Below, piece by piece: positions 35,733-43,864 of a stretch of 44,021 nucleotides of DNA. The stretch is from Oscillospiraceae bacterium (GTDB lineage: Bacteria; Bacillota; Clostridia; Oscillospirales; WRJC01). The position numbers and the translations under genes are program-made. Below the pieces are notes generated by a model that was not told the origin of the DNA, did no database searches, and saw nothing but the letters and a program-made list of their open reading frames with translations. How positions within the stretch are numbered: the first letter of the stretch is position 1; each line of letters opens with the position of its first letter. Location: positions 1-44,021 of the forward strand of contig WRMA01000005.1 in the NCBI GenBank assembly GCA_009777355.1, given 5' to 3'.

Positions 35733-37127
35733 TCAAATTTTTCTGCCTTTAAGCAGCTGGTTTTTTACCCATTCTATCATTGGGTCGCCGCATTTTTTTA
35801 GTTCGTTATATAATTTTATTCTGAGTTCAGAAATTAATCCGGCCTTCGATTCGTCGTATATTATATTATCTAATTCGTGAGGGTCTGCGTTTAAATCGTA
35901 AAATTCGTCAATATCAGATAAATTCCAGACGTATTTATAATTATCGTCTGTTTTTATGCACCGGGAAGAATATAACCCGAACTGCTGGCCGTTATAGCTT
36001 GACACGGCGCAGTCTCTTTTATGATATTCGCCGCCGTTCGTCAAAGCTCCGGCGAGGCTCTCGCCGTGGAAAATCCCCTCGGGCTTATCTATGTTAAGCA
36101 AATCCAGAATTGTCGGGGCGAAATCGAGGCAGTTATGTACGTATCCGTCGAATATCCCGGGTTTGATTATCTCTTTGCAGCTGATTATAAACGGAACATG
36201 CGTTAAATCTTCATACATGACGTAATGCTTGTCGAGCATTTTATGGCTGCCGCATAAATCTCCGTGGTCGCACGTGTAGACTATAATAGTGTTTTCAAGC
36301 TGTCCGGTATCTTCGAGATTTTTTAAAATCCTGCCGATTGCGTCGTCGTACTGGCTTATACAGCCATAATATAACGCGACCGTTCTCGACCATTCTTCCC
36401 ACGTTCTGTCTTCAAGCTCCCAGTTTATGACCTGCTGTCTGTGCATATACGGCTTGTTCTTAAATTCGTCGCCGAAGCTTCCCCATATTTCTATCTCCTC
36501 GGGTTTATACATAGCGTCGAAAGGCGAAGAAGGCCGGCACGGGAGATGAGGCTCCGAAAAATCTATATTTATAAACCAGGGTTTATTTTGTTTTGCGAAA
36601 TTATTTATTATTTTATTTGCTTTTTTGGCTAAAATATGCGTATGCGAATCTTCGAGGGGGATTGGCGACGGGTCGCCGAAATATCCGTTTTCATATATAA
36701 TATCCGGGTATTTTTTATTTATCGCGGCGTTTATCTCGCCGTCTCCCAAATAAATATCAAAGCCGAACTTATCAGGCGCAAGAGACGCCGAAACGTTCCA
36801 TTTTCCGCAGAACGCCGTGTTATACCCGTTTTGTTTTAAGTGACGGGGATAAGCGTAATCTTCAGTTGAAAGTTCGCGGACCAGATGGGTGATGTGAAAA
36901 TTCCAGAGAGCTCCGAAGACCTCGGGGCGTCTGCCGGTTATGAGCGACTGCCTCGCGGGGGCGCACACGGGAATCGGCGTATAGGCGTTTTTGAACCATA
37001 CGCCGTTCTTCGCGATTCTGTCGATATTAGGGGTTTTCACGGGGCGTATCCCCGCAAAGCCTATGCAGTCGTATCTTTGCTGGTCGCACATTATAAAAAG
37101 CAGATTCTTGTCGTTTTGATTATTCAT
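35733..37127 (-). CDS. Type I sulfatase (formylglycine-dependent)
   Basis: A 464-residue sulfatase of the alkaline-phosphatase superfamily. The sulfatase signature PVCAPARQSLITGRRP contains C55-x-P-x-R, the cysteine converted to formylglycine. N-terminal LLFIMCDQQRYD supplies metal-ligand aspartates, and VYTCDHGDLCGSH is the C-terminal metal/activity motif. No signal peptide is seen, so it is probably cytoplasmic and acts on imported sulfated sugars such as glycosaminoglycan or mucin units. A maturase (anSME) is not in the window. No strong ribosome site is seen before the ATG. Confidence 0.92.
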   Translation of the reverse strand: MNNQNDKNLLFIMCDQQRYDCIGFAGIRPVKTPNIDRIAKNGVWFKNAYTPIPVCAPARQSLITGRRPEVFGALWNFHITHLVRELSTEDYAYPRHLKQNGYNTAFCGKWNVSASLAPDKFGFDIYLGDGEINAAINKKYPDIIYENGYFGDPSPIPLEDSHTHILAKKANKIINNFAKQNKPWFINIDFSEPHLPCRPSSPFDAMYKPEEIEIWGSFGDEFKNKPYMHRQQVINWELEDRTWEEWSRTVALYYGCISQYDDAIGRILKNLEDTGQLENTIIVYTCDHGDLCGSHKMLDKHYVMYEDLTHVPFIISCKEIIKPGIFDGYVHNCLDFAPTILDLLNIDKPEGIFHGESLAGALTNGGEYHKRDCAVSSYNGQQFGLYSSRCIKTDDNYKYVWNLSDIDEFYDLNADPHELDNIIYDESKAGLISELRIKLYNELKKCGDPMIEWVKNQLLKGRKI

Positions 37128-37168
37128 GATATTTTAATATTTTTGTTTATTAAATTAAAAATTGTGTG

Positions 37169-37198
37169 TGTAGGGCGCGGCATCTTGACGCGCCCTAC
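37169..37198. repeat. Short TGTAGGGCGCG hairpin repeat
   Basis: TGTAGGGCGCG and CGCGCCCTACA form a perfect 11-bp stem with an 8-nt loop, between the sulfatase and the Gly/Tyr-rich gene. Confidence 0.6.
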
Positions 37199-37203
37199 AA
37201 TTT

Positions 37204-37620
37204 TTATACGACGCTTACCGCGCCGTAAGCGTATAGTTTTTCTTTGACGTATTCGTAATTGTCGTCCGCGACGTCGGCTTCGAGAGCCGAACGTCCGCCA
37301 AGGCTCGAACGGCTTGAATACGGGAAAGCGCGGGCGTGTCTGTCGGTAACGCCGTAAACTCCGTAAAGTCCGGGAGTCCAGTTCGAAATCATTCCGAAAC
37401 CTCCCAGACCGAAATATCCCATCTCCGGAAATCCCGCGAAATCACCGCCGCGGAGATATCCGTAATCCATATAGCCGTCGTAGCCGTCGCCGTAATCTCC
37501 CGCCGTTCCCTGCGTTATCTTTATATTTGAGCAGTATTTATTTATTTCGTCCATTGCCGAATTAGCTTCTTTTTCGGTCAGAAATTCGCTTCTTATTTTT
37601 TTCAATTTTTTCAACTCCAT
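37204..37620 (-). CDS. Gly/Tyr-rich protein with ferredoxin-like halves
   Basis: A 138-residue protein. The first 36 residues (IRSEFLTEKEANSAMDEINKYCSNI) and last 35 (SALEADVADDNYEYVKEKLYAYGAVSVV) look like the two halves of a small alpha/beta stress-protein-like domain such as YflT. They are separated by a Gly-, Tyr- and Asp-rich stretch (DYGDGYDGYMDYGYLRGG…GYFGLGGFGM). No SD precedes the ATG at 37620; GGAG inside the first codons instead fits a TTG start at codon 6 (37605). Function unknown. Confidence 0.6.
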   Translation of the reverse strand: MELKKLKKIRSEFLTEKEANSAMDEINKYCSNIKITQGTAGDYGDGYDGYMDYGYLRGGDFAGFPEMGYFGLGGFGMISNWTPGLYGVYGVTDRHARAFPYSSRSSLGGRSALEADVADDNYEYVKEKLYAYGAVSVV

Positions 37621-37740
37621 TTTTTTATTTTTATTTTCAAAATCTTAATTATATTTATTTTCTGCAGAATACGCGAAAAAAATACTATAAATTTTAAATC
37701 TAAAATTAAAACGGAATTGATTCCGAAATCAAAATATTCA

Positions 37741-37776
37741 AAAAAGGCGGGGACGCTTATAATCGCCGCCCCCGCG
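37741..37776 (-). terminator. Intrinsic terminator after the 37817 lipoprotein gene
   Basis: On the minus strand GCGGGGGCG and CGTCCCCGC form a 9-bp stem with one G-U pair, followed by six T's. Confidence 0.82.
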
Positions 37777-37816
37777 GTTTTTAATTTTTAATTATTATAA
37801 TTAAATTATTTAAGAA

Positions 37817-38692
37817 TCAGTAATCAATTTTGAGCGCCGCTTTCTCGTTATCCGCAGTCGAAGGGAACACATACGCTACTATGCCGCCGATTTCAAATTC
37901 CTGAATCCCGTAGCCCATATAGAAATTGAAACCCATTACTGAAGACTGCGGCTCGTCGTTCACGACCCGTCCGGTGAATATTACTCTTTCCCATTCGTCT
38001 TCGGGAGGGGTTTGCTCTCTTGCGGGCTGCATGTCGCCTTCCGAAGCCCAGTTATCCGTGGGGGATTTTATCGCGAGATAATAAGTCGCGGGGTCGTCTG
38101 CCATATACTGTTCGGATTCCTCCGTTCTTCTGCCCTTTATCCAGAACACGCCCGCGACCAAATCGTCCTCTTCGGTTTCGAGATTACCCTTGAACGACGC
38201 GGAATAGCCGACCGCCCAAAAATCGTCGACGTCTCTCGAGGTAGAGATTTTATACGCGGCCGAGAACGGCACGCCGTCGCCGCTTACGTCGATTTCTTCA
38301 CGTTTCGTGGCGTTCGGCGAGAATCTTCTCATAAGCTCGGCTTCGTCTTCGCCGTTAAAGACCGCGACGCCGCCGGACAGTCCGTACCATTCGAGCTCCT
38401 GATATACCTGTTCCCAGTAGGACAGGCTGGGGTCTACTTCAAACGGTTCCGTCGGGGGTTCTGTAGGAGGAGGTTCGGTCGGGGGAGGCGGAGGAGTCGG
38501 TTCGGGGGTAGGCTCGGGGGTTGGTTCTTCGCCCGCGGACTCGCCGTTATTATTTACGTCGCCGGTTGCCGCGGAGCCGTCGTCGTTGTCCGCGGCTTCG
38601 CCGCACGCCGCGATAAACAGCGGCAGCGCCGCTAAAATGATAATTATAAGCAGCGCGGGCAGTTTAAATTTCAAAGATTTTGCGTTTTTCAT
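37817..38692 (-). CDS. Lipoprotein with Pro/Thr/Glu-rich linker and a jelly-roll-like domain
   Basis: A 291-residue exported lipoprotein. The signal peptide LLIIIILAALPLFIAAC ends in a lipobox near C30, followed by an acidic segment and a PTPEPTPEPTPPPPPTEP linker (residues about 55-85). The remaining 200 residues form a beta-rich domain ending in WERVIFTGRV…YGIQEFEIGGIVAYVF, a pattern typical of CBM4/9-like carbohydrate-binding jelly rolls. AAGGAGA precedes the ATG, a consensus-type promoter lies upstream and a terminator follows, so it is monocistronic. Carbohydrate binding is inferred. Confidence 0.75.
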   Translation of the reverse strand: MKNAKSLKFKLPALLIIIILAALPLFIAACGEAADNDDGSAATGDVNNNGESAGEEPTPEPTPEPTPPPPPTEPPPTEPPTEPFEVDPSLSYWEQVYQELEWYGLSGGVAVFNGEDEAELMRRFSPNATKREEIDVSGDGVPFSAAYKISTSRDVDDFWAVGYSASFKGNLETEEDDLVAGVFWIKGRRTEESEQYMADDPATYYLAIKSPTDNWASEGDMQPAREQTPPEDEWERVIFTGRVVNDEPQSSVMGFNFYMGYGIQEFEIGGIVAYVFPSTADNEKAALKIDY

Positions 38693-38748
38693 TTAAAATA
38701 TCTCCTTCTGTATAATAATTTAAAAATATAAATATAAATTTATATTAG

Positions 38749-38777
38749 ATTCTATCACAAAATTTTTAAATTGTCAA
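38749..38777 (-). promoter_or_regulatory. Predicted sigma-A promoter for the 37817 lipoprotein
   Basis: Minus strand TTGACA, 17 bp, TAGAAT, 57 bp before the ATG. This lies in the 300-bp gap shared with the divergent sigK gene. Confidence 0.7.
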
Positions 38778-38883
38778 ATATTTTTTTGTAAACAATAAAA
38801 AATTATAAAAATCACAAAAATTATTTAAGAAGATAAAGAAATATTTACGGCCGCCGTTTCACGGCAACTATTTTGTTTTTTCT

Positions 38884-38912
38884 GCATATACTATAATTAT
38901 ACGCTATAAAAT
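38884..38912 (+). promoter_or_regulatory. Possible sigma-E-type promoter of sigK
   Basis: GCATATA and TATAAAAT with 14 bp between resemble the -35/-10 of mother-cell sigma-E promoters, 80 bp before the sigK start. Known sigK genes are sigma-E dependent. The match is partial and in AT-rich DNA. Confidence 0.35.
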
Positions 38913-38992
38913 TATAATATGCGGCAGTCGGAAAAAACGTTAAAATATTTAAATTTATAAGCGCATTGCCGAATATAGGGGGAATTTTTTTC

Positions 38993-39196
38993 ATGTTACT
39001 TGAAACGGTCGCCGCGGTAATTATAAACTGCACTTATTTGTTTTTAAAAGTCTCGTCAAACGGGGAGTTTCCCTCGCCGTTGAGTTCGGCGAAAGAGAGG
39101 GAGCATTTTTTAAGATATAAAGACGGCGACATTGAATCAAGAAATATATTGATTGAGCGGAATTTAAGACTTGTCGCGCACATTGTTAAAGCATAG
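38993..39196 (+). CDS. sigK: Pro-sigma-K, 5' fragment interrupted after region 2.1
   Basis: The late mother-cell sporulation sigma factor, present only as its first 66 residues plus one foreign codon. The hydrophobic pro-sequence LLETVAAVIINCTYLFLKVS is followed by the diagnostic FPSPLSSAKEREHFLRYKDGDIESRNILIERNLRLVAHIVK, then a stop. In intact SigK this continues with KKY…EDLISIGTIGL, which is not found in any frame downstream. The ATG is chosen because AGGGGG lies 10 bases before it; the track start (TTG 38966) lies upstream of that site. The remainder should lie beyond the window, past the inserted element. In B. subtilis sigK is likewise split by skin. Confidence 0.88.
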   Translation: MLLETVAAVIINCTYLFLKVSSNGEFPSPLSSAKEREHFLRYKDGDIESRNILIERNLRLVAHIVKA

Positions 39197-39200
39197 TGAT
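39180..39200 (+). other. Probable left attachment junction of the sigK-intervening element
   Basis: SigK homology ends at the AAA codon of HIVK (39188-39190) and is followed by foreign GCATAGTGATT. The exact core of the crossover cannot be read without the other end. Confidence 0.5.
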
Positions 39201-39331
39201 TAAAAAACATAGTTGAAAAATGGCGTAAAACCGCCGTTTTACACGGTTTGTATAGTTTTTTGAGGAATATTAAAACCCTTGTTTAAATAAGTATTTTACT
39301 AAATACTTTTAACTTTATAGGGGGCTAAAAT

Positions 39332-39529
39332 TTGAGCGGAGAAAAAATAATAATATCAGAAGAATTACAAAAAGAGATGTTAGAATTTTTTTTAAAGACT
39401 TCTATTCCGAGAAAGAAAAAACTAAAAGCAGAACAAGAAAAAGCTCGTTTACTGTCTGAAATTGAAAATCAAAATTCAGATAGGAGTGTTGAAAATGGCA
39501 GTAAAAACGGGAATATATGTAAGAGTTAG
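39332..39529 (+). CDS. Small charged protein upstream of the large serine recombinase
   Basis: A 65-residue Lys/Glu-rich, probably helical protein (ISEELQKEMLEFFLKTSIPRKKKLKAEQEKARLLSEIE). The TTG start is supported by AGGGGG eight bases upstream. The last 35 bp overlap the recombinase start, so the two are translationally coupled. Small basic proteins next to large serine recombinases can be recombination directionality factors (SprB of SPbeta is an example), but there is no sequence proof here. Confidence 0.6.
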   Translation: MSGEKIIISEELQKEMLEFFLKTSIPRKKKLKAEQEKARLLSEIENQNSDRSVENGSKNGNICKS

Positions 39530-40976
39530 TACAGAGGAACAAGCCCAAGAGGGATATTCAATAAGAGGGCAGACAGAAAAATTAAAATCGTATTCGCTAC
39601 TCAAAGACTGGATAATTCACGGCATTTACTCTGATGAGGGTATTTCTGGTAAAAATATTGTAGAGCGACCTGCAATCAACAGATTAATTCAAGATATTAA
39701 ATCAGGTAAAGTAAATAATGTTCTTGTTTTCAAAGTTGACAGATTAACAAGAAGTACAAAAAATTTAATTGAACTTGTTGAATTGTTTGATAAATATAAC
39801 TGTACTTTTAATTCTCTTACAGAAAGCATAGACACAGAAACACCGTCAGGACGTATGTTTTTAAAGATTATCGGCATATTCGCAGAGTTTGAACGTGAGA
39901 ATTTAGTCAGCAGATTAAAATTAGGGTTTGAGAGAAAAGCTAAAGAGGGTTACAGTTTAGCGAGTTTCGGGGCAAGTTTCGGCTATGATTTAAAAAAAGG
40001 TGAAAAGATACAGACTATAAATCAATCAGAGGCAAAAATCGTCAGAGAAATTTTCGATTTATATGTAAATCAAAATATATCAATGACAAAAATAACGGAG
40101 ATGTTAAATAACAGAAAAATAAAGCCGAAAAGAAAGGGTGAAAAATGGAGCGGAACTTCTGTAAGAAATATTTTACTAAATCCAAATTATATTGGTAAAA
40201 TTCGTTACTCAACACAGGATAAAGACCGTTATTTTGAAACAGACGGACATCATGAGCCTATTATTGAAAATAAAGTTTTTGAGTTGGCGCAGGAAAAGCT
40301 GATTAAAAATAATGCAAGATACAATAAGAAAGCTCCTGACGAAAATAATTATTTCTGCGGATTTCTATATTGTGAAAAGTGCGGAAGTACATACACGACA
40401 CATCATAGCTCGCAGATTTTAAAAAACGGCGAAAAAAAAGAATATACTTCGTATAAATGTAACGGGATAAAATATAAAGACTGCGTAACGCCTCAAATAA
40501 TCAGGGAAAAAATGAATTTTTTATTTGAAGATTATATTAAAAACACAAATATAAATGATTTTGATAATCTTAAATTAAATGCTGATAATAATAATCATGA
40601 TTTATTAAATTATATTGCAGAATGTGAAAATAAACTGAAATCATACGAAAAAAAGAAAAAACGTCTTATGGAACGGTTTATAGCAGAGGAAATAGAATTT
40701 GATAATTATAAACAGTTAATTGAAATGATTGACAGTCAATATGCAGATTTAGAAAATGAATTTATAAAAGTTAAATCTGAAATTAACGCAGAAACAAATC
40801 CTGTTATTTCAAGAGAAGATATAATTTTAAATTTAAAAGAAAACTGGCAGTATTTAGACAGTAAAGAACGAATGATTTTTCTACAGCGGTTTGTTAAAAA
40901 GATTGTGATTAACGGAGAGAAAACAAAAGATAAAAATATATTAAGTATAAAATCAGTTGAATTTAATTCTAAATAA
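39495..40976 (+). CDS. Large serine recombinase, SpoIVCA-like
   Basis: A 493-residue site-specific recombinase. The resolvase catalytic domain begins GIYVRVSTEEQ (nucleophile serine in RVST) and includes FKVDRLTRSTKNLIEL and FAEFERENLVSRL. A recombinase domain follows (SYSLASFGASFGYDL…SGTSVRNILLNPNYIGKI), then a zinc ribbon (FLYCEKCGSTYTTHH) and a coiled coil (YIAECENKLKSYEKKKKRLMERFI). The size matches SpoIVCA, the excisase of B. subtilis skin. ATG 39495 with AGGAGTG six bases before is preferred over the track's TTG at 39462. Its position next to the broken sigK supports a role in excising the element during sporulation. Confidence 0.9.
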   Translation: MAVKTGIYVRVSTEEQAQEGYSIRGQTEKLKSYSLLKDWIIHGIYSDEGISGKNIVERPAINRLIQDIKSGKVNNVLVFKVDRLTRSTKNLIELVELFDKYNCTFNSLTESIDTETPSGRMFLKIIGIFAEFERENLVSRLKLGFERKAKEGYSLASFGASFGYDLKKGEKIQTINQSEAKIVREIFDLYVNQNISMTKITEMLNNRKIKPKRKGEKWSGTSVRNILLNPNYIGKIRYSTQDKDRYFETDGHHEPIIENKVFELAQEKLIKNNARYNKKAPDENNYFCGFLYCEKCGSTYTTHHSSQILKNGEKKEYTSYKCNGIKYKDCVTPQIIREKMNFLFEDYIKNTNINDFDNLKLNADNNNHDLLNYIAECENKLKSYEKKKKRLMERFIAEEIEFDNYKQLIEMIDSQYADLENEFIKVKSEINAETNPVISREDIILNLKENWQYLDSKERMIFLQRFVKKIVINGEKTKDKNILSIKSVEFNSK

Positions 40977-40992
40977 TTATGATTTAAAAAAG

Positions 40993-41031
40993 CAGAGAAA
41001 AGTTAGATAATTTAAACTTTTCTCTGTTTTT
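40993..41031 (+). terminator. Intrinsic terminator after the large serine recombinase
   Basis: CAGAGAAAAGTT and AACTTTTCTCTG form a 12-bp perfect stem with a TTTTT tail, shortly after the recombinase stop. Confidence 0.85.
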
Positions 41032-41045
41032 CAAAAGGAGTTGAG

Positions 41046-41327
41046 ATGATTATAAACACACCAGAAATAACAGATATTGATACAGTAATAAGTATATATT
41101 ACCGTTATCCAGAAATAGGTACAAAACAAATTGAGCAGATTTTCAGTAAACGCTCAAAAGCTACTGTCAGCAGACTTAAAAAATCGGCAAAAAAACAAAT
41201 GGCAGAAGATAATATTTATACTTATGGCATGTATAAAATAAATACAGAATGTGCGTATAAGGTATGGGGTATTGATGTTTTAGATTTAGAAAGGCGAAGA
41301 AATAAATTACAGAAATTAGGGTTATAA
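41046..41327 (+). CDS. Small HTH-like DNA-binding protein of the element
   Basis: A 93-residue protein. YYRYPEIGTKQIEQIFSKRSKATVSRLKKSAK looks like a helix-turn-helix, followed by TYGMYKINTECAYKVWGIDVLDLERRRNKLQKLG. AAGGAG precedes the ATG. It lies just upstream of the tyrosine integrase gene, where element regulators and excisionases are often found. Either role is possible; the family is not recognised. Confidence 0.6.
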   Translation: MIINTPEITDIDTVISIYYRYPEIGTKQIEQIFSKRSKATVSRLKKSAKKQMAEDNIYTYGMYKINTECAYKVWGIDVLDLERRRNKLQKLGL

Positions 41328-41380
41328 AAAAATACAGCAGAGGTCTTGTTTTGAATTAAGTTTATATGATATATTACAAA

Positions 41381-41401
41381 TATATAATTCAAGTGCAAGC
41401 C
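41381..41401 (+). repeat. Left inverted repeat of the integrase module
   Basis: TATATAATTCAAGTGCAAGCC is the inverted counterpart of 42830-42851 (20 of 22 positions). It also forms a local dyad with GGTCTTGTTTTGAATTA at 41342-41358, just before the integrase ribosome site, so it may double as a regulatory site. Confidence 0.6.
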
Positions 41402-41423
41402 TCTATAAAAGGAGGTTTGAAAA

Positions 41424-41915
41424 ATGCCGATATACAGGGCGAAAAATGCCAAAAAAGAGGGCTTGCAAAAATATTATGTGCGTGTAAATTATGTTTCAGA
41501 CAGCGGAGAGTATAAACAAATCACTCGTACAGCTTATGGAATTGATGTTGCAAAAGATTTAGAACGCAGGTTAGAGTATGAAATCAAAGAGCAACAAAAA
41601 ACATCTATACATAAAATGACAGTTCAACAGTTATATGAGGAATATATTTCAGTAAAAAAATATGAGGTCAGAGGAACAACTATCAATAAAACAGAAAAAA
41701 CTTTTAAAAAACATATATTGCCGATTATTAAGAAAATTAAAATTGATAAATTATCTGTTTCAGTATTGCAAGAATGGAAAATATCTATTGAAGAAAAAAA
41801 TTTAGCATTAGCAACAAAGAAAGGTTTATATTCAGAATTAAGGACAATGCTAAATTATGCGGTAAGAATGGACTATATTCCCAAACATAATTTGTCAAAA
41901 GTACGGAAATTTTAA
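41424..41915 (+). CDS. Tyrosine integrase, N-terminal part (frameshifted)
   Basis: Residues 1-163 of a phage/ICE-type tyrosine recombinase. An AP2-like arm-binding domain (YYVRVNYVSDSGEYKQITRTAYG) is followed by the SAM-like core-binding domain (MTVQQLYEEYISVKKYEVRGTTINKTEKTFKKHILP…LYSELRTMLNYAVRMDYIPKHNLSKV). It stops at TAA in AAATTTTAAAG. With one T fewer, the reading would continue without a break into the next ORF (KFKDTMAIKREMKFYTPEEF). AGGAGG precedes the ATG. It is either a broken gene, a sequencing slip or a +1 frameshift. Confidence 0.85.
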   Translation: MPIYRAKNAKKEGLQKYYVRVNYVSDSGEYKQITRTAYGIDVAKDLERRLEYEIKEQQKTSIHKMTVQQLYEEYISVKKYEVRGTTINKTEKTFKKHILPIIKKIKIDKLSVSVLQEWKISIEEKNLALATKKGLYSELRTMLNYAVRMDYIPKHNLSKVRKF

Positions 41916-41922
41916 AGATACT

Positions 41923-42564
41923 ATGGCTATCAAAAGAGAAATGAAATTTTACACACCTGAAGAATTCAGAAAGTACATTGATATTGCGAGAAAAATCGCA
42001 TTAGAAGAACAGGAGAAGAACAAAAATCTCTATGAATGGAATTATTATGTGTTCTTTAATATTGCATTTTACACAGGATTAAGAAAAGGCGAAATACACG
42101 CTTTACGTTGGAGTGATATTGACAATAATTATTTAAGTGTTAAACGCAGTATAACGCAAAAGCTACATAAAACATATATTGAAACTCCACCTAAAAACAG
42201 GTCGTCTATGAGGACAATTCAAATTCCGTTACCGCTTATTAAGATATTAAATGAACATAAAGAAAGGCAGAAATTTTTAGGATATTTGAGCGAAGATAAC
42301 AGGGTTTTAGGTGATGAAAAATGTATAAGAGATGGTGTCATTGACAAAAGAAACAATCTTTATTCTTCATTAGCAGGGGTAAAACGAATACGAATACATG
42401 ATTTCAGACATTCTCACGCTTCATTACTTGCTAATATGGGTATAAACATTCAAGAAGTGGCTCGAAGATTAGGACACGCAAGAGTTGAAATGACATGGAA
42501 TACTTATTCCCATTTATACCCAAGAGAAGAAGAAAAGGCGATTGCAGTATTAAATGCAGTATGA
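41923..42564 (+). CDS. Tyrosine integrase, C-terminal catalytic part (frameshifted)
   Basis: A 213-residue catalytic domain with all expected residues: YTGLRKGEIHALRW (Arg I), HDFRHSHASLLANMG (His-x-x-Arg), GHARVEMTWNTYSHLYPREE (third His and the tyrosine nucleophile). It continues the N-terminal part encoded at 41424-41915 but in a different frame. No ribosome site is visible before the ATG at 41923, which argues that the two ORFs form one protein or one damaged gene rather than two genes. Confidence 0.87.
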   Translation: MAIKREMKFYTPEEFRKYIDIARKIALEEQEKNKNLYEWNYYVFFNIAFYTGLRKGEIHALRWSDIDNNYLSVKRSITQKLHKTYIETPPKNRSSMRTIQIPLPLIKILNEHKERQKFLGYLSEDNRVLGDEKCIRDGVIDKRNNLYSSLAGVKRIRIHDFRHSHASLLANMGINIQEVARRLGHARVEMTWNTYSHLYPREEEKAIAVLNAV

Positions 42565-42571
42565 AAAATCG

Positions 42572-42591
42572 TACACGAATTTTACACGAAT
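42572..42591 (+). repeat. Arm-type direct repeat pair 1
   Basis: TACACGAAT occurs twice with 11 bp from start to start, i.e. one helical turn, starting 8 bp after the integrase stop. The same arrangement recurs at 42788-42807. Confidence 0.75.
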
Positions 42592-42787
42592 AAAGTATAA
42601 TTCACTTAAATATGATTGAAATCTAAAAATGAAATTACAGGCTGAAACGATATAAAACAGGGTAGTTATGAGGATTATTTAAACCAAAATGAAACCGTTT
42701 GAAATGCTAAAAATGATTGGGTAGGAACGACCTAATTTTTTATAAAATCGTTTAAAACAGTATATTACAGAGATTAAAAATCAATCA

Positions 42788-42807
42788 TACACGAATTATA
42801 CACGAAT
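42788..42807 (+). repeat. Arm-type direct repeat pair 2
   Basis: TACACGAAT twice with 11-bp phasing, as at 42572-42591. Together these look like integrase arm-binding sites. The 517-bp gap 42565-43081 holds these, the right inverted repeat and a terminator, and otherwise AT-rich DNA. Confidence 0.75.
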
Positions 42808-42829
42808 AAGAAATTTTAAAATATTAATG

Positions 42830-42851
42830 GGCTTGCATTTTGAATTATATA
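42830..42851 (-). repeat. Right inverted repeat of the integrase module
   Basis: The reverse complement (TATATAATTCAAAATGCAAG then CC) matches 41381-41401. With it, the repeat pair brackets the integrase ORFs and both arm-type repeats. Confidence 0.6.
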
Positions 42852-42872
42852 ATTGAATAGTAAAAAAATATC

Positions 42873-42915
42873 AAGGTCAGTTTTGAAAATAAAATTTCTA
42901 AAACCGACCTTTTTT
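42873..42915 (+). terminator. Intrinsic terminator downstream of the integrase module
   Basis: AAGGTCAGTTTT and AAAACCGACCTT pair over 12 bp with one mismatch, followed by TTTTT. Confidence 0.78.
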
Positions 42916-43057
42916 ATTGCGGAAATTTAAATCCGATAAAATTTTATCTGAAACAAAATATTCCCTCAAAAAGATATAAAAACAGTCAGCCATACAGAAA
43001 ATATGCCGTGTTTTTTATTATGTGGTTATTTCTATAATTTTATTTTAATAGAATTAA

Positions 43058-43709
<652 letters not shown>

Positions 43710-43711
<2 letters not shown>

Positions 43712-43739
43712 CTCCGTAAATGTACACATTTACGGAGTT
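43710..43739 (+). repeat. Candidate recombination site 1 of an invertible segment (also terminator-like)
   Basis: AACTCCGTAAATGT and ACATTTACGGAGTT flank the central AC. Serine recombinase crossover sites have the same design, inverted arms around a 2-bp core. It is followed by GTTTTTA, so it could also end the recombinase transcript. Confidence 0.6.
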
Positions 43740-43753
43740 GTTTTTATAAGAAA

Positions 43754-43782
43754 ATGTTAATTCAAAAAAGTGTTTTTGTCAA
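43754..43782 (-). promoter_or_regulatory. Leftward promoter inside the candidate invertible segment
   Basis: Minus strand TTGACA, 17 bp, TAACAT (-10 matches 4 of 6). In the orientation given it points away from the secreted-protein gene. Inversion between the two sites would move it to about 43823-43851 on the plus strand, some 85 bp before that gene. Confidence 0.45.
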
Positions 43783-43864
43783 CAGTTTTCGCAAAAATTA
43801 ATCGGAATTTAAATATAAATTAACAAAATTTTCTTTTTTAGGCTGTAAACTTAGTTAAAACAGG

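Noticed and set aside
38012-38635. 207-residue plus-strand ORF opposite the 37817 lipoprotein
   Set aside because: Arg/Gly-rich antisense shadow generated by the Pro/Glu-rich linker of the real gene.
39197-39331. Continuation of sigK by a simple frameshift
   Set aside because: None of the frames after 39196 encodes the expected KKY…EDLISIGTIGL region, so this is a true junction and not a one-base slip.
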